Assembly (NCBI GenBank): GCA_963709355.1
Contig: CAVPVY010000005.1
Location: 1,984,001-2,048,000, forward strand
Direction of reading: 5' to 3'
DNA: 64,000 bases
From: PLOWO2-12-38-17 sp963709355
GTDB taxonomy: Bacteria > Planctomycetota > Brocadiia > Brocadiales > Brocadiaceae
Shown here: positions 47,908-57,682 of the stretch, piece after piece
How the letters are laid out: each line of letters begins with the position of its first letter
Position numbering within the stretch: position 1 is the stretch's first letter
The notes under the pieces: generated by a model
Database searches by the model: none
The model's input: only the letters and a program-made list of their open reading frames with translations
What the model was told of the DNA's origin: nothing
Program-made: the position numbers and the translations under genes

Positions 47908-49248
47908 TCATTTTTTTGGCTTAATAGACAGCATATCCAATAAAGAAGTAGAAGTTATATTAAATAATAGATTTAATATATACTGTGGATTAAGTCTCCT
48001 TAGGAAAATTTCTTTATAAAATCGGCTTCCCGTAAACATATCCCATAAAATACCGCTATGATGGGTAGTTTTGTGCAAAGCTGCTGCTCTTGCCGGATTG
48101 TCCTGAAATAGCCTTTTGCTTAGTAAAGCTGTGTAAGAGACAAAGTCATTTACTGAGAAAAATAATTTACCAAAGAGGTTATCTGTATCCAGATTTCTGC
48201 AAACAGGAAGATAATATTTTTAGAAATTTTGTTTACCAATACCATACAAAATAGCTGTATGGGCTGCTGCTTTAGAAGAAATATAAGCCAAGCCTATCCC
48301 ATCTTTGTATAGTCTAACGCTGCTTGCTTCTCCAACTAACACCTGTCTATCAGCGAAAGGGGTTTATGCCGCTTGTATATTTATTTTAGGAAAGCAGTGT
48401 CAAAATTTATCTGGTATTTTAAATCCTTGCAGAAGCATTTCTTTCATTACCTAGGGTGGGCTAAAAACATTTTTATGCATTCAACTTTAGGTTCATTCCA
48501 TAACAGACTAATGTTTATAAAACGCCCTTTAGGAATAACACTTACAAATTTTATTACAAGGATGCGAAGAAGAAAGATATGGATTGGGTTCCCAAACTTA
48601 TTTGCTATCCAATCCATTCTAATTTAAATTTCGAACTGTGTGGCTCTAATCGTGGAAGGAATCTTATATCCAATTCCTAATTCTTCCTATATTTTGCTGC
48701 TATTTGCTTTTACTCCAGAAGCTCCATCCAGTAGGTCTCAATTATTTTGCAATCTTTCACCTACATAACTAACAGGCTTATCATCAGTTAGGTTTATCTT
48801 ATCTATAAAAATGTGTTCAACTGCTTTACGAAGAAGGAACTCATCAAAGCTCTGTATATCTTTTCCAGCATTCCCATTATGACCTCCGCCTCTGAAAATA
48901 GTAGCAATGTCTCTTTTTTGTATACGAGAAGATTTAATTTTAATATTGCAATTTTATGTGTGAAAATAATAAGAATCAACACATAATTGTACTACTGAAG
49001 ATGGTAAGTTTATATTTTCTAAAGCAAGTGATTGTACTAGTGATTCTGAAACGACCCCTCCACAGATATTGCAACCCAAGGCGCCCTGATTATCGAAAAT
49101 TTTTTTCTCATATATAGTAATATCGAATTCCCTGCCCAAGTCTTGTGCTAATTTAGAAGCAAAAATTTAAAAAAGCGCCTGCTGGACCACCTCCAATAAC
49201 GACTAAGCGGAAACCATTTTTTAGATTTAGTTCTTTTGCTCTAATCAC
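47908..49248 (-). pseudogene. Broken FAD-dependent oxidoreductase gene (geranylgeranyl-reductase-like)
   Basis: Conserved pieces lie in order but in changing frames on the minus strand: GFRLVVIGGGPAGAFF (dinucleotide-binding loop, near 49190), ASKLAQDLGREFDITIYEKK, GCNICGGVVSESLVQ (near 49050), IFRGGGHNGNAGKDIQSFDE (near 48880), DLLDGASGVKANSSKI (near 48720), VLVGEASSVRLYKDGIGLAY (near 48330, the second FAD motif) and HHSGILWDMFTGSRFYK (near 48060), ending at 47908. At least three frameshifts and several stops interrupt it. GTG at 49248 is the likely old start. The gene was about 430 codons and probably co-transcribed with the cNMP gene after it. Confidence 0.82.
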
Positions 49249-49371
49249 TCCATATTTTCGCTAGGAAAAGCATCTTTTTGATTTAAAGGTATGTGATAGG
49301 ATTTCTTGAATAAAACATATACTAAGTCCAAATAACAATAATTTTTACATAAAACATGATAAACTTACGAA

Positions 49372-49399
49372 TTGACAAAAACTATGCTTATGTTATACT
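49372..49399 (+). promoter_or_regulatory. Promoter for the amidase lipoprotein gene
   Basis: TTGACA at 49372-49377, a 16-base spacer and TATACT at 49394-49399, about 70 bp ahead of the ATG at 49467. Confidence 0.55.
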
Positions 49400-49466
49400 T
49401 CCAACGAACTAATTTAAACTGGAAGAATGACTATCCAAATAATAGATTTCATTTTGGGAGATTTAC

Positions 49467-50057
49467 ATGCTTTTCAAATGGAAAAGTTATATCTTTATAT
49501 TTCTTGCCTTTGCATTTTCTTTGTATTTATGTGGTTGTTATACCCCACCCACATTTAAACCCGTAACTCCTATGAGGCCAGTTGAACCGTATATAGCTAG
49601 TCAACTGAATCGTTATTATGTTAGAGATTGGAAATATATTGTTATTCATCATAGCGCTTCACCCTCTGGCTGTGCTGTAGAATTTGATAAATATCATCGT
49701 GAAAGAAGGGGATGGGAAAATGGCCTTGGTTACCATTTTGTAATAGGCAATGGAACTGGTTCTGGTGATGGAAAGATTGAGATTGGAGGCAGATGGATAA
49801 ACCAAATAGACGGTGCGCACGCTGGTGTAAAGGAGTATAATCACTACGGCATAGGGATTTGTCTTGTAGGAAATTTTAATGATTCATACCCAACTGCCGC
49901 ACAAATGGCTTCACTCTCAATCCTCGTAGAATATCTACAAAGGCGATGTCACATTCCTTCTGAAAATATAATTATGCACAGACATATAAGAGAAACAGAA
50001 TGTCCTGGAAGGAATTTTCCGTATTACAAATTGCTTGCACAAATAGTTAGATACTAA
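49467..50057 (+). CDS. N-acetylmuramoyl-L-alanine amidase (Amidase_2/PGRP) lipoprotein
   Basis: 196 residues. A signal peptide ends in a lipobox-like LCGC with C24 as probable lipid site. The amidase_2 domain (about 50-195) has the zinc ligands H61 (VIHHSA), H171 (MHRHIRETECPG) and C179, plus GLGYHFVIGNG and the IGICLVGNF strand. It would cleave the amide bond between muramic acid and the peptide stem in the periplasm. GGGAG lies just ahead of the ATG. Rhomboid protease follows on the same strand 104 bp later. Confidence 0.88.
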   Translation: MLFKWKSYIFIFLAFAFSLYLCGCYTPPTFKPVTPMRPVEPYIASQLNRYYVRDWKYIVIHHSASPSGCAVEFDKYHRERRGWENGLGYHFVIGNGTGSGDGKIEIGGRWINQIDGAHAGVKEYNHYGIGICLVGNFNDSYPTAAQMASLSILVEYLQRRCHIPSENIIMHRHIRETECPGRNFPYYKLLAQIVRY

Positions 50058-50161
50058 AATGAACCCTCTGCTCTAAATATTTAGTAAGTCTTTCAACCGT
50101 CTTTTAGTAATTTATCATACTTAGTAATTTTGAATGGACATATGTACATAGATGAATATAG

Positions 50162-50842
50162 ATGATACCCCTCCGCGATAGAAATCCATCAGGAACGTTT
50201 CCAATTGTTACCGTCAGCATTATTACTTTAAATGTATTGGTTTTTCTTTTTGAGTTATCATTAGGCAGGCAATTAGCTTCCTTCCTTTTTCAATTTGGTA
50301 TAGTTCCCATCAAGGTATATTATTCCACCGATGTTCCCGGTTCAACCATCTTTAACACATATTTCCCTTTTTTAAGTTTTATGTTTTTACACGGAGGATT
50401 TATTCATCTAATAGGGAATATGTGGTATTTGTGGATTTTTGGAGATAATATAGAAGATCGACTGGGCCATTTTAAATTTATTATATTTTATCTACTTTGT
50501 GGAATCGGTTCTGCTTTTATACATGTTTATTTTAACAGTCAGTCTGGTATTCCTTGTGTCGGTGCAAGTGGTGCAATTGCTGGAGTGCTTGGCGCATACA
50601 TGGTAACTTTTCCACGGGCACGGGTACTGGTTTTGATACCTTTGCTTTTCTTCTGGCAAACGTTAGAATTGCCGGCTATCGTCATATTGGGTTTTTGGTT
50701 TCTTATTCAATTCTTTAGCGGTACGGCGTCTATTTCTTCTTCTCACGGTGGAGGTGTAGCATGGTGGGCACATATCGGGGGGTTTGTTATTGGCATCGTT
50801 TTAATAAAAATATTTTCTAAATCACGTCGCCGCAACTTTTGA
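50162..50842 (+). CDS. Rhomboid family intramembrane serine protease
   Basis: 226 residues with six or so membrane helices. The catalytic dyad is S136 in GASGAIAG and H204 in AHIGGFVIG, with N86 in HLIGNMWYLWIFGDNIED stabilising the oxyanion hole. The N-terminal MIPLRDRNPSGTFPIVT is the common short form. It cleaves membrane-protein substrates in or near the bilayer. Neighbours give no clue to the substrate. Confidence 0.93.
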   Translation: MIPLRDRNPSGTFPIVTVSIITLNVLVFLFELSLGRQLASFLFQFGIVPIKVYYSTDVPGSTIFNTYFPFLSFMFLHGGFIHLIGNMWYLWIFGDNIEDRLGHFKFIIFYLLCGIGSAFIHVYFNSQSGIPCVGASGAIAGVLGAYMVTFPRARVLVLIPLLFFWQTLELPAIVILGFWFLIQFFSGTASISSSHGGGVAWWAHIGGFVIGIVLIKIFSKSRRRNF

Positions 50843-51109
50843 TTTATGAAATTTATTGTACCGATTCTTCGTTAAGTTAGTATGTTAGCTAAGAAGGTTT
50901 GATAAAAATATATTTAAACTGCCATACTAAATAAAACTTTTGCTATATATGTTGATAAGGCAGTATTTTTGTTGTTTAATCGTAAATATTCTACTTTATA
51001 TATTTTGTAGGATTTGGTCCTACATTTACCAGCCTTTTTATTGTACGACCCTTTCCTATAAAATTTATTGTATTCAATGATTATAGGTTTCTAAGAGTAA
51101 GTAAGAATA

Positions 51110-53380
51110 ATGAATAATACATTTAAGAATGTAGTTGCATATTGTGACAAAATAATCCTCGTATTATTAATTACTGCTGTTATTGTTCCTCAACTGTTTT
51201 TTGACATCAGGCTTTACAGCGTTTTTGATCTTAGCAAGGTAACAGCATTGTGTTTGATTGTTATTGCGATTTTAATCGTATGGTCAATTATGCTGGCTTT
51301 TAAGCAATATTTTAGATTTTCACGTACCCCACTGGATATTCCTATACTTGCCTTTATATTTGTTTTTGTAATCTCAACTGTAATATCAATAAATCCCATT
51401 GTAAGTCTTTTCGGTACATACAAACGGTTCGAGGGACTAACTCCTACGGTATGTTATATACTTGTTTTTTATGCCATAGTTAACTTTATAAATACGAAAA
51501 AGAGGCTTTATTTACTGATACTATCAATAGTAGCAGGGGCTGTTATTGCTTCATGTTATGGTGTTTCACAGCATCTTGGATTCGATTTATTCAAATGGAG
51601 CAGTTTTGAAGCCAGACGTGTATTTTCTACATTTGGTAATCCTGTGTTCTTTTCTGCTTATCTTGTTATGACATTACCATTGGCGGTTGTCCTGTTCTTC
51701 AGTTATTCGAATAAAGAAGAATTATCTTTTATAAAAAGCAGGAAATTCTTATTGTGGCTTTTCTTTGTTTTATCTTTGATTGTCTACACTGCCTTCTGGC
51801 TAACAAATACACGTGCGTGTTTTGTTGCCCTCATAGGTGGTTTAATTCCACTTTTAATTTTAATCTATGTAAATCAAGACACAAAGAAGTACAAATTTAT
51901 ACTCTGGGTTGCATCATTTATTGCTCTTGGAATATTTTTCAATGTGAGACCTGAAACATCTGTTATAAAACATTTCCAAGGTGATTTTGATACAACAATG
52001 AATATTAGTACTGATTTACCTGACATTAAAGTCAATACAAGTTTACCTGTAACTAGAACACAAACTTGTGAAAAGCCATGGATTGCTACCAAACTAAATT
52101 TTGGTGGTTCTACCTTTTCACGCTTATTCCAATATTTAGCTGCTACCAGGATCTTTAAAGACTATCCTCTTTTTGGTATAGGTCCTGACACAATAGGTAT
52201 TGTCTATCAAAAATATTTAGCGAAGGTATTTAGTTTAAAAGAAGGAGATCCTGGTTTTCTTTTCCCCAGACAGGATAGAATACATAATGATATACTTGAT
52301 ACGGTCGTCACTCGCGGCATTTTTGGGTTAGGTACATATATTTGGCTATTGGTTGTATTTGGAGTATTTGTCTGTAAGCAATACAGACAATTAAGTAACC
52401 AAGATAAGATGCTGATGTTAGGGCTATTAGCTGGTATTGTGTCTTATCTTATCCAGAATGAGTTTAGCTTTGGGAATACCCCGCTAGTAACTCTTTTCTG
52501 GGTGATGATGGGACTCTGTATCTCAATAGTAAAGATTAATAATTCAAAGGTGGTGTCAGAAGAACTTACTGCAAATCAGGTGTTGATAAATAATAATATA
52601 AATCGTGCCAAGACATTTAATACTTCTTCCAGAGAAGAAATCAATAAATTGCATGGAGGAAAGAAGGAAAAGGATACATTCCCAGATAAAATCGTGTGCG
52701 GGATTCTAACAATATCTAATGTCTTTAAGTGGATTTGTTGCGCAAGTGTGCCATTAGCGATGGGTTTTGTTCTCGTATTCGTTCTCAGGTTTTACATGGC
52801 GGATGCGTATTTTGAATACGGAAGAAGGCTCATGGAATATGAAAAGGCTAATCTGGGAAATGCGACAGAAAAAAGTTTGTTTTTTATTAAGCATGGTATA
52901 CGGCTAAATCCTTATGAGATTTCTTATCGTGACGAACTATGCAGGACTTATATTCAAATGGCATATAAAGCTAAAGATGAAACATTATTCCAAAAAGCAT
53001 TTATAGAAGCAAATAATACATTGAGGCTTATTCCTCAGCATTTTATGGGTTTTTTTCACCTCGGCATGATTTATCAAATGTTAGCTGAAGTATTTAGTCG
53101 TAATACATTAGACTCTGCAATTACATGTTATGAAAAGGCTATTGATTCTGACCCATTTCAATCCCCATTTCATTTTAACACAGGTATTATATATATAACC
53201 AAAGGAGACCTTGATAAGGCATTAGCTGCATTATATCAGGCATATCTCATAAGACCGGAAGATGTAAATTGTGTTGACCGTTTGACAAATGTTTATTTAC
53301 AAAAGGAAAGTTTTGATAATGCACTTTATTTTGCAAAAAAAACCGTCAAACTCAATCCTTCGGAAACCCGGATACTATAA
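51110..53380 (+). CDS. O-antigen ligase-family membrane protein with TPR tail (first part of a frameshifted gene)
   Basis: 756 residues ending prematurely. About ten membrane helices fill residues 14-460, with the Wzy_C/O-antigen ligase periplasmic loop (FGIGPDTIGIVYQKYL, RIHNDILDTVVTRGIFGLGTYIW). After a further helix near 555-575, TPR units run from about 580 (YEKAIDSDPFQ, GDLDKALAALYQAYLIRPED). The frame hits TAA at 53378 within a TPR unit (YFAKKTVKLNPSETRIL), while another frame continues the TPRs at once (GYYNNLGAILGKKG). Removing one C from ACCCGG at about 53370 joins the two. Family members ligate or polymerise surface glycans. Confidence 0.8.
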   Translation: MNNTFKNVVAYCDKIILVLLITAVIVPQLFFDIRLYSVFDLSKVTALCLIVIAILIVWSIMLAFKQYFRFSRTPLDIPILAFIFVFVISTVISINPIVSLFGTYKRFEGLTPTVCYILVFYAIVNFINTKKRLYLLILSIVAGAVIASCYGVSQHLGFDLFKWSSFEARRVFSTFGNPVFFSAYLVMTLPLAVVLFFSYSNKEELSFIKSRKFLLWLFFVLSLIVYTAFWLTNTRACFVALIGGLIPLLILIYVNQDTKKYKFILWVASFIALGIFFNVRPETSVIKHFQGDFDTTMNISTDLPDIKVNTSLPVTRTQTCEKPWIATKLNFGGSTFSRLFQYLAATRIFKDYPLFGIGPDTIGIVYQKYLAKVFSLKEGDPGFLFPRQDRIHNDILDTVVTRGIFGLGTYIWLLVVFGVFVCKQYRQLSNQDKMLMLGLLAGIVSYLIQNEFSFGNTPLVTLFWVMMGLCISIVKINNSKVVSEELTANQVLINNNINRAKTFNTSSREEINKLHGGKKEKDTFPDKIVCGILTISNVFKWICCASVPLAMGFVLVFVLRFYMADAYFEYGRRLMEYEKANLGNATEKSLFFIKHGIRLNPYEISYRDELCRTYIQMAYKAKDETLFQKAFIEANNTLRLIPQHFMGFFHLGMIYQMLAEVFSRNTLDSAITCYEKAIDSDPFQSPFHFNTGIIYITKGDLDKALAALYQAYLIRPEDVNCVDRLTNVYLQKESFDNALYFAKKTVKLNPSETRIL

Positions 53381-53927
53381 TAATCTCGGGGCTATTCTCG
53401 GGAAAAAGGGTATGTATGGGGAATCAATTATTGCCTTTAAAAAGGCAGTAGAATTGAACCCAAATGAACCCATTTATCTGGATAATTTTACAAAGATGTG
53501 TCTATCTATAGGAAAGTATGACGAACTGATATCGTTCTATGAAAAACAACTAGCCACTAACCCTTCTCCTGTGTACGCTTATAATTTAGCAATCGCATAT
53601 ATTGAACTCGAAAAGCATAATGATGCCAAAATAACACTTCCGGCGCTTAACAAAACATACCCCAACCATAACTATATAAATTTTAATTTACTTCTTGACG
53701 CAAAAAATGCAGAATGGTCAAAAGTTATCACTGAATGTGAACAAGTACTCAGGATTAATAAAAATTCAATTATTGCTTACAAACTCCTTGGTATGGCATA
53801 TTATAGCATGGATAATTACGAACTCGCCGGGAAGGCGCTGAGTACAGCACTTACACTTGACGCTAATGACCAGGAAGCTAAGGATTTACTTGCAAAGATT
53901 CAAAGCAAGACGAAAAAGGATATCTAG
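53289..53927 (+). CDS. TPR C-terminal part of the O-antigen ligase-like protein, after the frameshift
   Basis: An open frame that overlaps the preceding one by 92 bases. Real coding begins near 53370 with GYYNNLGAILGKKGMYGESI and runs through TPR units (AFKKAVELNPNEP, ECEQVLRINKNS, AGKALSTALTLDAND) to the stop at 53927. The first 27 codons of this frame are a shadow of the upstream gene. With the upstream part it would make one protein of about 940 residues. No ribosome binding site of its own is convincing; ATG 53412 is the first plausible internal start. Confidence 0.65.
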   Translation: MFIYKRKVLIMHFILQKKPSNSILRKPGYYNNLGAILGKKGMYGESIIAFKKAVELNPNEPIYLDNFTKMCLSIGKYDELISFYEKQLATNPSPVYAYNLAIAYIELEKHNDAKITLPALNKTYPNHNYINFNLLLDAKNAEWSKVITECEQVLRINKNSIIAYKLLGMAYYSMDNYELAGKALSTALTLDANDQEAKDLLAKIQSKTKKDI

Positions 53928-53983
53928 CAACATCCTTCAAAAAGAGTATTAATATAATTTTATCAAATCAATTATAATCTCAC

Positions 53984-55366
53984 ATGGAAACCCTTTTTAA
54001 TCCTCCATCAGTTGCCATTGTTGGTGCTACAGAAAAGCCGGGTAGTTTACCAGGCATCATTCTTAGAAATATCATAGATATGGGATTTAAAGGTAGAATC
54101 TATCCAGTAAATCCAAAGTATCAAAATGTGTTCGGATTAAGATGTTTCCCTTCTTTGCTCGACATTTCTGATGCGGTTGCACTAACTGTAATTGCAATAC
54201 CAGCACAGTTTGTTGTTGACACTATGAAGCAGCAAGCACAAAAAAAGATTCAATATTCCATAATTATCTCTGCGGGTTTTCGTGAGATGGGCGCAGAAGG
54301 CATCGAAATGGAAGAGAAAATCAAAAAAATCTCAATTGAAAATAATATTAGAATATTGGGGCCGAATTGCCTCGGTATTCTGGATAATTATACAAACTTT
54401 ACAACCTCCTTTCTCCCATGGGAAAGGGTGAGTAAACCACAAAAGGGTTCTCTATCCATCCTTTCTCAGAGTGGGGCATTTGCTATTGCTTTGTTGGATT
54501 TAGCAACTCAGGAAGGGTTGGGTATAGCAAAAATGGTAAATTATGGTAATAGAATGGATATCGGAGAGTCCACACTTTTGCCTTTTCTGGCAGACGATGT
54601 TCACACAAAAGTTATCGCTATTTACATGGAATCGGTTGATAATGGCAGGAAATTTTTAGAGGTAGCTAAAGAGTGTTCAAGAAAGAAACCGATCGTTGCA
54701 TTGAAGGTCGGAAAGGTTGCTGCTGGTATTGCTGCTGCTAAATCCCATACAGGGGCAATTGCTGGAAGATATGAAATTTATAGGGCGGCATTTTTGAAAT
54801 CAGGTATTATAGAGACAAATGGATTAGAGGAATTTATTGACGGTGTTAAAGCCCTTTTAATGCAAATTCCACCAAAGGGAAATCGCATTTTAATTGTTAC
54901 TAATGGTGGGGGATTTGGGGTTATAGTTGCTGACCATTGTTCAGCTAACGGCCTTGAAGTCCCACCTCCTTCCGACCGTCTAAAGGAAAAATTGAGGAGT
55001 AAATTCTCAAGATTTTATGTAGTCAACAATCCTATTGATTTAACCGGAAGTGCATGCGATGAAGATTACTATAATGCCTTAACAACATGTATGGTTGAAA
55101 GTAATGAGTATGACGCCGCTATTATAATTCCTCTTATGGCTCCAAAGGGTATGACAGAAAAGGTGGTAGCTCTAATTTCTGATATAATGAAATTATCAGG
55201 AAAACCCTCTGTTATTTGTACCGTTGGTGGGCCGTTTACTATAAAGGTCAAACAATTGTTTGAAGAGTGTAATTTCCCAGTGTATCCATCCCCCGAAAGA
55301 AGTGTAAAAGCAATGTCAACGCTATTAAAAAGAAAGCTGCTACAAGACGGTCATACTTTAACGTAA
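53984..55366 (+). CDS. ADP-forming acyl-CoA synthetase, alpha subunit
   Basis: 460 residues. The CoA-binding domain (about 1-125, PSVAIVGATEKPGSLPG, LGPNCLGI) and two succinyl-CoA-ligase-like domains follow the alpha-subunit layout of archaeal-type acetate-CoA ligase. SHTGAIAG near 257 carries the phospho-histidine. The ATP-grasp beta domain is missing, so a separate beta subunit must exist elsewhere. The enzyme couples acyl-CoA cleavage to ATP formation from ADP. A large hairpin with a T-run closes the region downstream. Confidence 0.87.
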   Translation: METLFNPPSVAIVGATEKPGSLPGIILRNIIDMGFKGRIYPVNPKYQNVFGLRCFPSLLDISDAVALTVIAIPAQFVVDTMKQQAQKKIQYSIIISAGFREMGAEGIEMEEKIKKISIENNIRILGPNCLGILDNYTNFTTSFLPWERVSKPQKGSLSILSQSGAFAIALLDLATQEGLGIAKMVNYGNRMDIGESTLLPFLADDVHTKVIAIYMESVDNGRKFLEVAKECSRKKPIVALKVGKVAAGIAAAKSHTGAIAGRYEIYRAAFLKSGIIETNGLEEFIDGVKALLMQIPPKGNRILIVTNGGGFGVIVADHCSANGLEVPPPSDRLKEKLRSKFSRFYVVNNPIDLTGSACDEDYYNALTTCMVESNEYDAAIIIPLMAPKGMTEKVVALISDIMKLSGKPSVICTVGGPFTIKVKQLFEECNFPVYPSPERSVKAMSTLLKRKLLQDGHTLT

Positions 55367-55484
55367 CAGCAAGAAATTACTTGCATTTATATATGCAATA
55401 AGGTGTCCATATTTAGTTCTATCAGCAGATAATTTTTAAATTTTTATTTCACAAATCAATCAATTTCTGATAAAAGATTATAAA

Positions 55485-55567
55485 GCGTTGGTGTCGGGGA
55501 AAAGCCTTGGTGGTAATCGGCTCAGTTTTGGGCTTATCTGAGCAGCTTCGACACCGACGCTCTTTTT
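55485..55567 (+). ncRNA. Structured RNA element or elaborate intrinsic terminator
   Basis: A 12-bp stem GCGTTGGTGTCG/CGACACCGACGC (55485-55496 and 55549-55560, one G-U) encloses 52 bases with inner helices GCTCAG/CTGAGC and AAGC/GCTT, and is followed by TCTTTTT. The size and inner structure exceed a simple terminator. It ends 18 bases ahead of the moxR ATG. It does not match SRP, 6S or a riboswitch class I remember. Options are a small RNA, a leader attenuator of moxR, or the terminator of the upstream CoA synthetase gene. Confidence 0.55.
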
Positions 55568-55584
55568 ATTTTAATTAATTGTTT

Positions 55585-56592
55585 ATGACTACTAAAGTTG
55601 ATAAATCAGATATACAGACTGTTGATAAAATAGTCGCTGGCCGCAAAGAAATAATACAGGAAATCTCTAAGGTTATTATTGGGCAAGAAGAGGTTATAAG
55701 TAATTTACTTATTGCTCTTTTTTGTAAAGGACATTGTCTTTTTGTTGGTGTACCAGGCCTTGCAAAGACATTACTCGTAAGCACTCTTGCAGATGTTTTA
55801 AATCTGAAGTTTAACCGCATACAATTCACGCCAGATTTAATGCCTGCAGATATTACAGGAACTGATATACTTGAACAGGACCATGCTACAGGAAGGAGAT
55901 TTTTCAAATTCATCAAAGGTCCAATTTTTTCAAACATCCTTCTTGCAGATGAAATTAATCGTACACCCCCTAAAACTCAAGCCGCTTTGCTGCAGGCTAT
56001 GCAAGAATATAAAGTCACAGCAGGTGGTACTACATATTCTCTGGATCTTCCCTTCGTCGTTTTTGCCACGCAAAATCCTATAGAACAGGAAGGTACATAC
56101 CCATTGCCTGAGGCGCAACTGGATAGATTTATGTTTCAAATAAATGTCCAATATCCATTGAAGGAAGAGGAAATTGAAATTGTAAGAACAACTACTTCTG
56201 ATTTTAAACCTATTGTAAATAAAGTACTCAACCCGGAAGAAATAACAAGCCTTCAAATACTTGTAACAAAAGTGCCAGTAGCTGATTATGTGCTGGAATA
56301 TGCCATAAAATTAGTTCGTGCATCCAGACCAGCAGACCCCTGTGCTCCGGATTTTATAAAGAAGTGGATCAGCTGGGGTGCAGGACCTCGTGCCTCTCAA
56401 TATTTGATTATTGGAAGCAAGGCGCGCGCATTACTTGAAGGCAGGTATGCAGCTACTTGCAATGATGTTCGTGCAATTGCAAAACTCGTTTTACAACATC
56501 GTATAATAACCAATTTCCACGCCGAGGCAGAGGGTAAGACATCTTTAGAGATTATTGATAAGTTACTCGACACTATAAAAGAACACACTTAA
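55585..56592 (+). CDS. MoxR-family AAA+ ATPase
   Basis: 335 residues. Walker A is GVPGLAKT near 55-62, Walker B ILLADEIN near 115, and sensor 1 is ATQNP ([23 protein letters not shown]). MoxR proteins act as chaperones that load metal or remodel von Willebrand A-domain partners. The next two genes, a DUF58 protein and a BatA-like vWA membrane protein, are the usual partners in this order. The ATG at 55585 is chosen over a TTG two codons upstream. Confidence 0.94.
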   Translation: MTTKVDKSDIQTVDKIVAGRKEIIQEISKVIIGQEEVISNLLIALFCKGHCLFVGVPGLAKTLLVSTLADVLNLKFNRIQFTPDLMPADITGTDILEQDHATGRRFFKFIKGPIFSNILLADEINRTPPKTQAALLQAMQEYKVTAGGTTYSLDLPFVVFATQNPIEQEGTYPLPEAQLDRFMFQINVQYPLKEEEIEIVRTTTSDFKPIVNKVLNPEEITSLQILVTKVPVADYVLEYAIKLVRASRPADPCAPDFIKKWISWGAGPRASQYLIIGSKARALLEGRYAATCNDVRAIAKLVLQHRIITNFHAEAEGKTSLEIIDKLLDTIKEHT

Positions 56593-56672
56593 TTAGACAC
56601 ATCTTTATTCAGGCGCCAGAATAATCTGAATAGCCCTTTTCTAATATTGTTCTAAATAGTAAAATATATTTT

Positions 56673-57581
56673 ATGACTGAAAATCCGTTTGATCCGACAA
56701 TATTATCAAAAATCTCTAATATGGAATTACGTGCAAGACTCATAGTAGATGGAGCTCTTTCTGGTATTCATAAAAGCCCTTTCAGGGGTTCTAGTATTGA
56801 ATTTCTGGAACACAAAGAATACTCTCCCGGAGACGAAATAAAGCACATTGATTGGAAGGTATATGCAAGAACAGATAAATATTACATCAAGCAATTTGAA
56901 GAGGAGACCAATCTCAAGTGTTATATATTCCTCGATAGTAGTGGTTCCATGGCGTATAAATCAACAGGCATGAATAAATTTGAATATGCCTCAACCCTGG
57001 CGTCATCATTAGCATATTTATTACTAAAACAGTCTGATATGGTAGGGTTTGTCAGCTTTAATGACAAAGTAATAAAATATATCCCACCTCGTTCCCGCAT
57101 AATGCATTTAAATGTTCTGCTTAATGCATTGGCAGAATTGAAGCCTTCGGGTAAATCGGATGTTAGTAATATATTAAATGAATTTATAGAAAAAATCGGG
57201 CGACATTCTCTAATTATTGTTGTATCCGACTTCTTTGATGATACCAATAAAATAATTAAGCAATTAAGATATTTTCAGTTTAAGAGAAGTGAAATTATTT
57301 TATTTCATATCCTTGACCACTACGAACTGACATTCCCTTTTGAAGCAATTACATATTTTGAATCTATGGAGGATGAAAAACGTATCATAGCAGAGCCAAA
57401 GTCTATCAGAGGTCAATATTTGAATGAACTTAACCGTTACCTTGAACAGTTCAAACAATCTTGTTTAGGAAATCAGATTGATTACTGGCTCATTGATTCC
57501 TCAACGCCATTAGATCAGGCATTAATTAAATTTCTTATGAGAAGGGAAGGCTCGCAACATTCTATTACGAAATTTTCTTGA
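56673..57581 (+). CDS. DUF58 protein (vWA-like)
   Basis: 302 residues. The DUF58 signature GSSIEFLEHKEYSPGDEIK then IDWKVYARTDKYYIKQFEEE is followed by a vWA-like fold with a MIDAS-type DSSGSM. No membrane helix is present, so it is soluble in the cytosol. It lies between moxR and the BatA-like gene. In other bacteria such triples serve envelope stress tolerance or metal insertion; the exact role here is unknown. Confidence 0.92.
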   Translation: MTENPFDPTILSKISNMELRARLIVDGALSGIHKSPFRGSSIEFLEHKEYSPGDEIKHIDWKVYARTDKYYIKQFEEETNLKCYIFLDSSGSMAYKSTGMNKFEYASTLASSLAYLLLKQSDMVGFVSFNDKVIKYIPPRSRIMHLNVLLNALAELKPSGKSDVSNILNEFIEKIGRHSLIIVVSDFFDDTNKIIKQLRYFQFKRSEIILFHILDHYELTFPFEAITYFESMEDEKRIIAEPKSIRGQYLNELNRYLEQFKQSCLGNQIDYWLIDSSTPLDQALIKFLMRREGSQHSITKFS

Positions 57582-57682
57582 ATGAAAATATTTGTAATAG
57601 GTCAATGCAATAATGAAATACAACGTTTATGGTAAAAAATATAAGAATTTTGCCTTTGAACAAATTAAGAAATGGTTAGTTT

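Noticed and set aside
48373..48627. An 84-codon plus-strand open frame in the 47.4-49.2 kb region
   Set aside because: It is antisense to the decayed FAD oxidoreductase, whose conserved pieces run on the minus strand; the plus-strand translation shows no family features.
53334..53341. A run of eight A in the O-antigen ligase/TPR gene as a programmed slippage site
   Set aside because: Good TPR sequence (KTVKLNPSE) continues in the first frame past the run, so the frame change is about 30 bases later, in the C-run.
55485..55567. SRP 4.5S RNA or 6S RNA identity for the structured element
   Set aside because: It lacks the GGAAG...AGCAG apical motif of SRP RNA and is far too short for 6S RNA.
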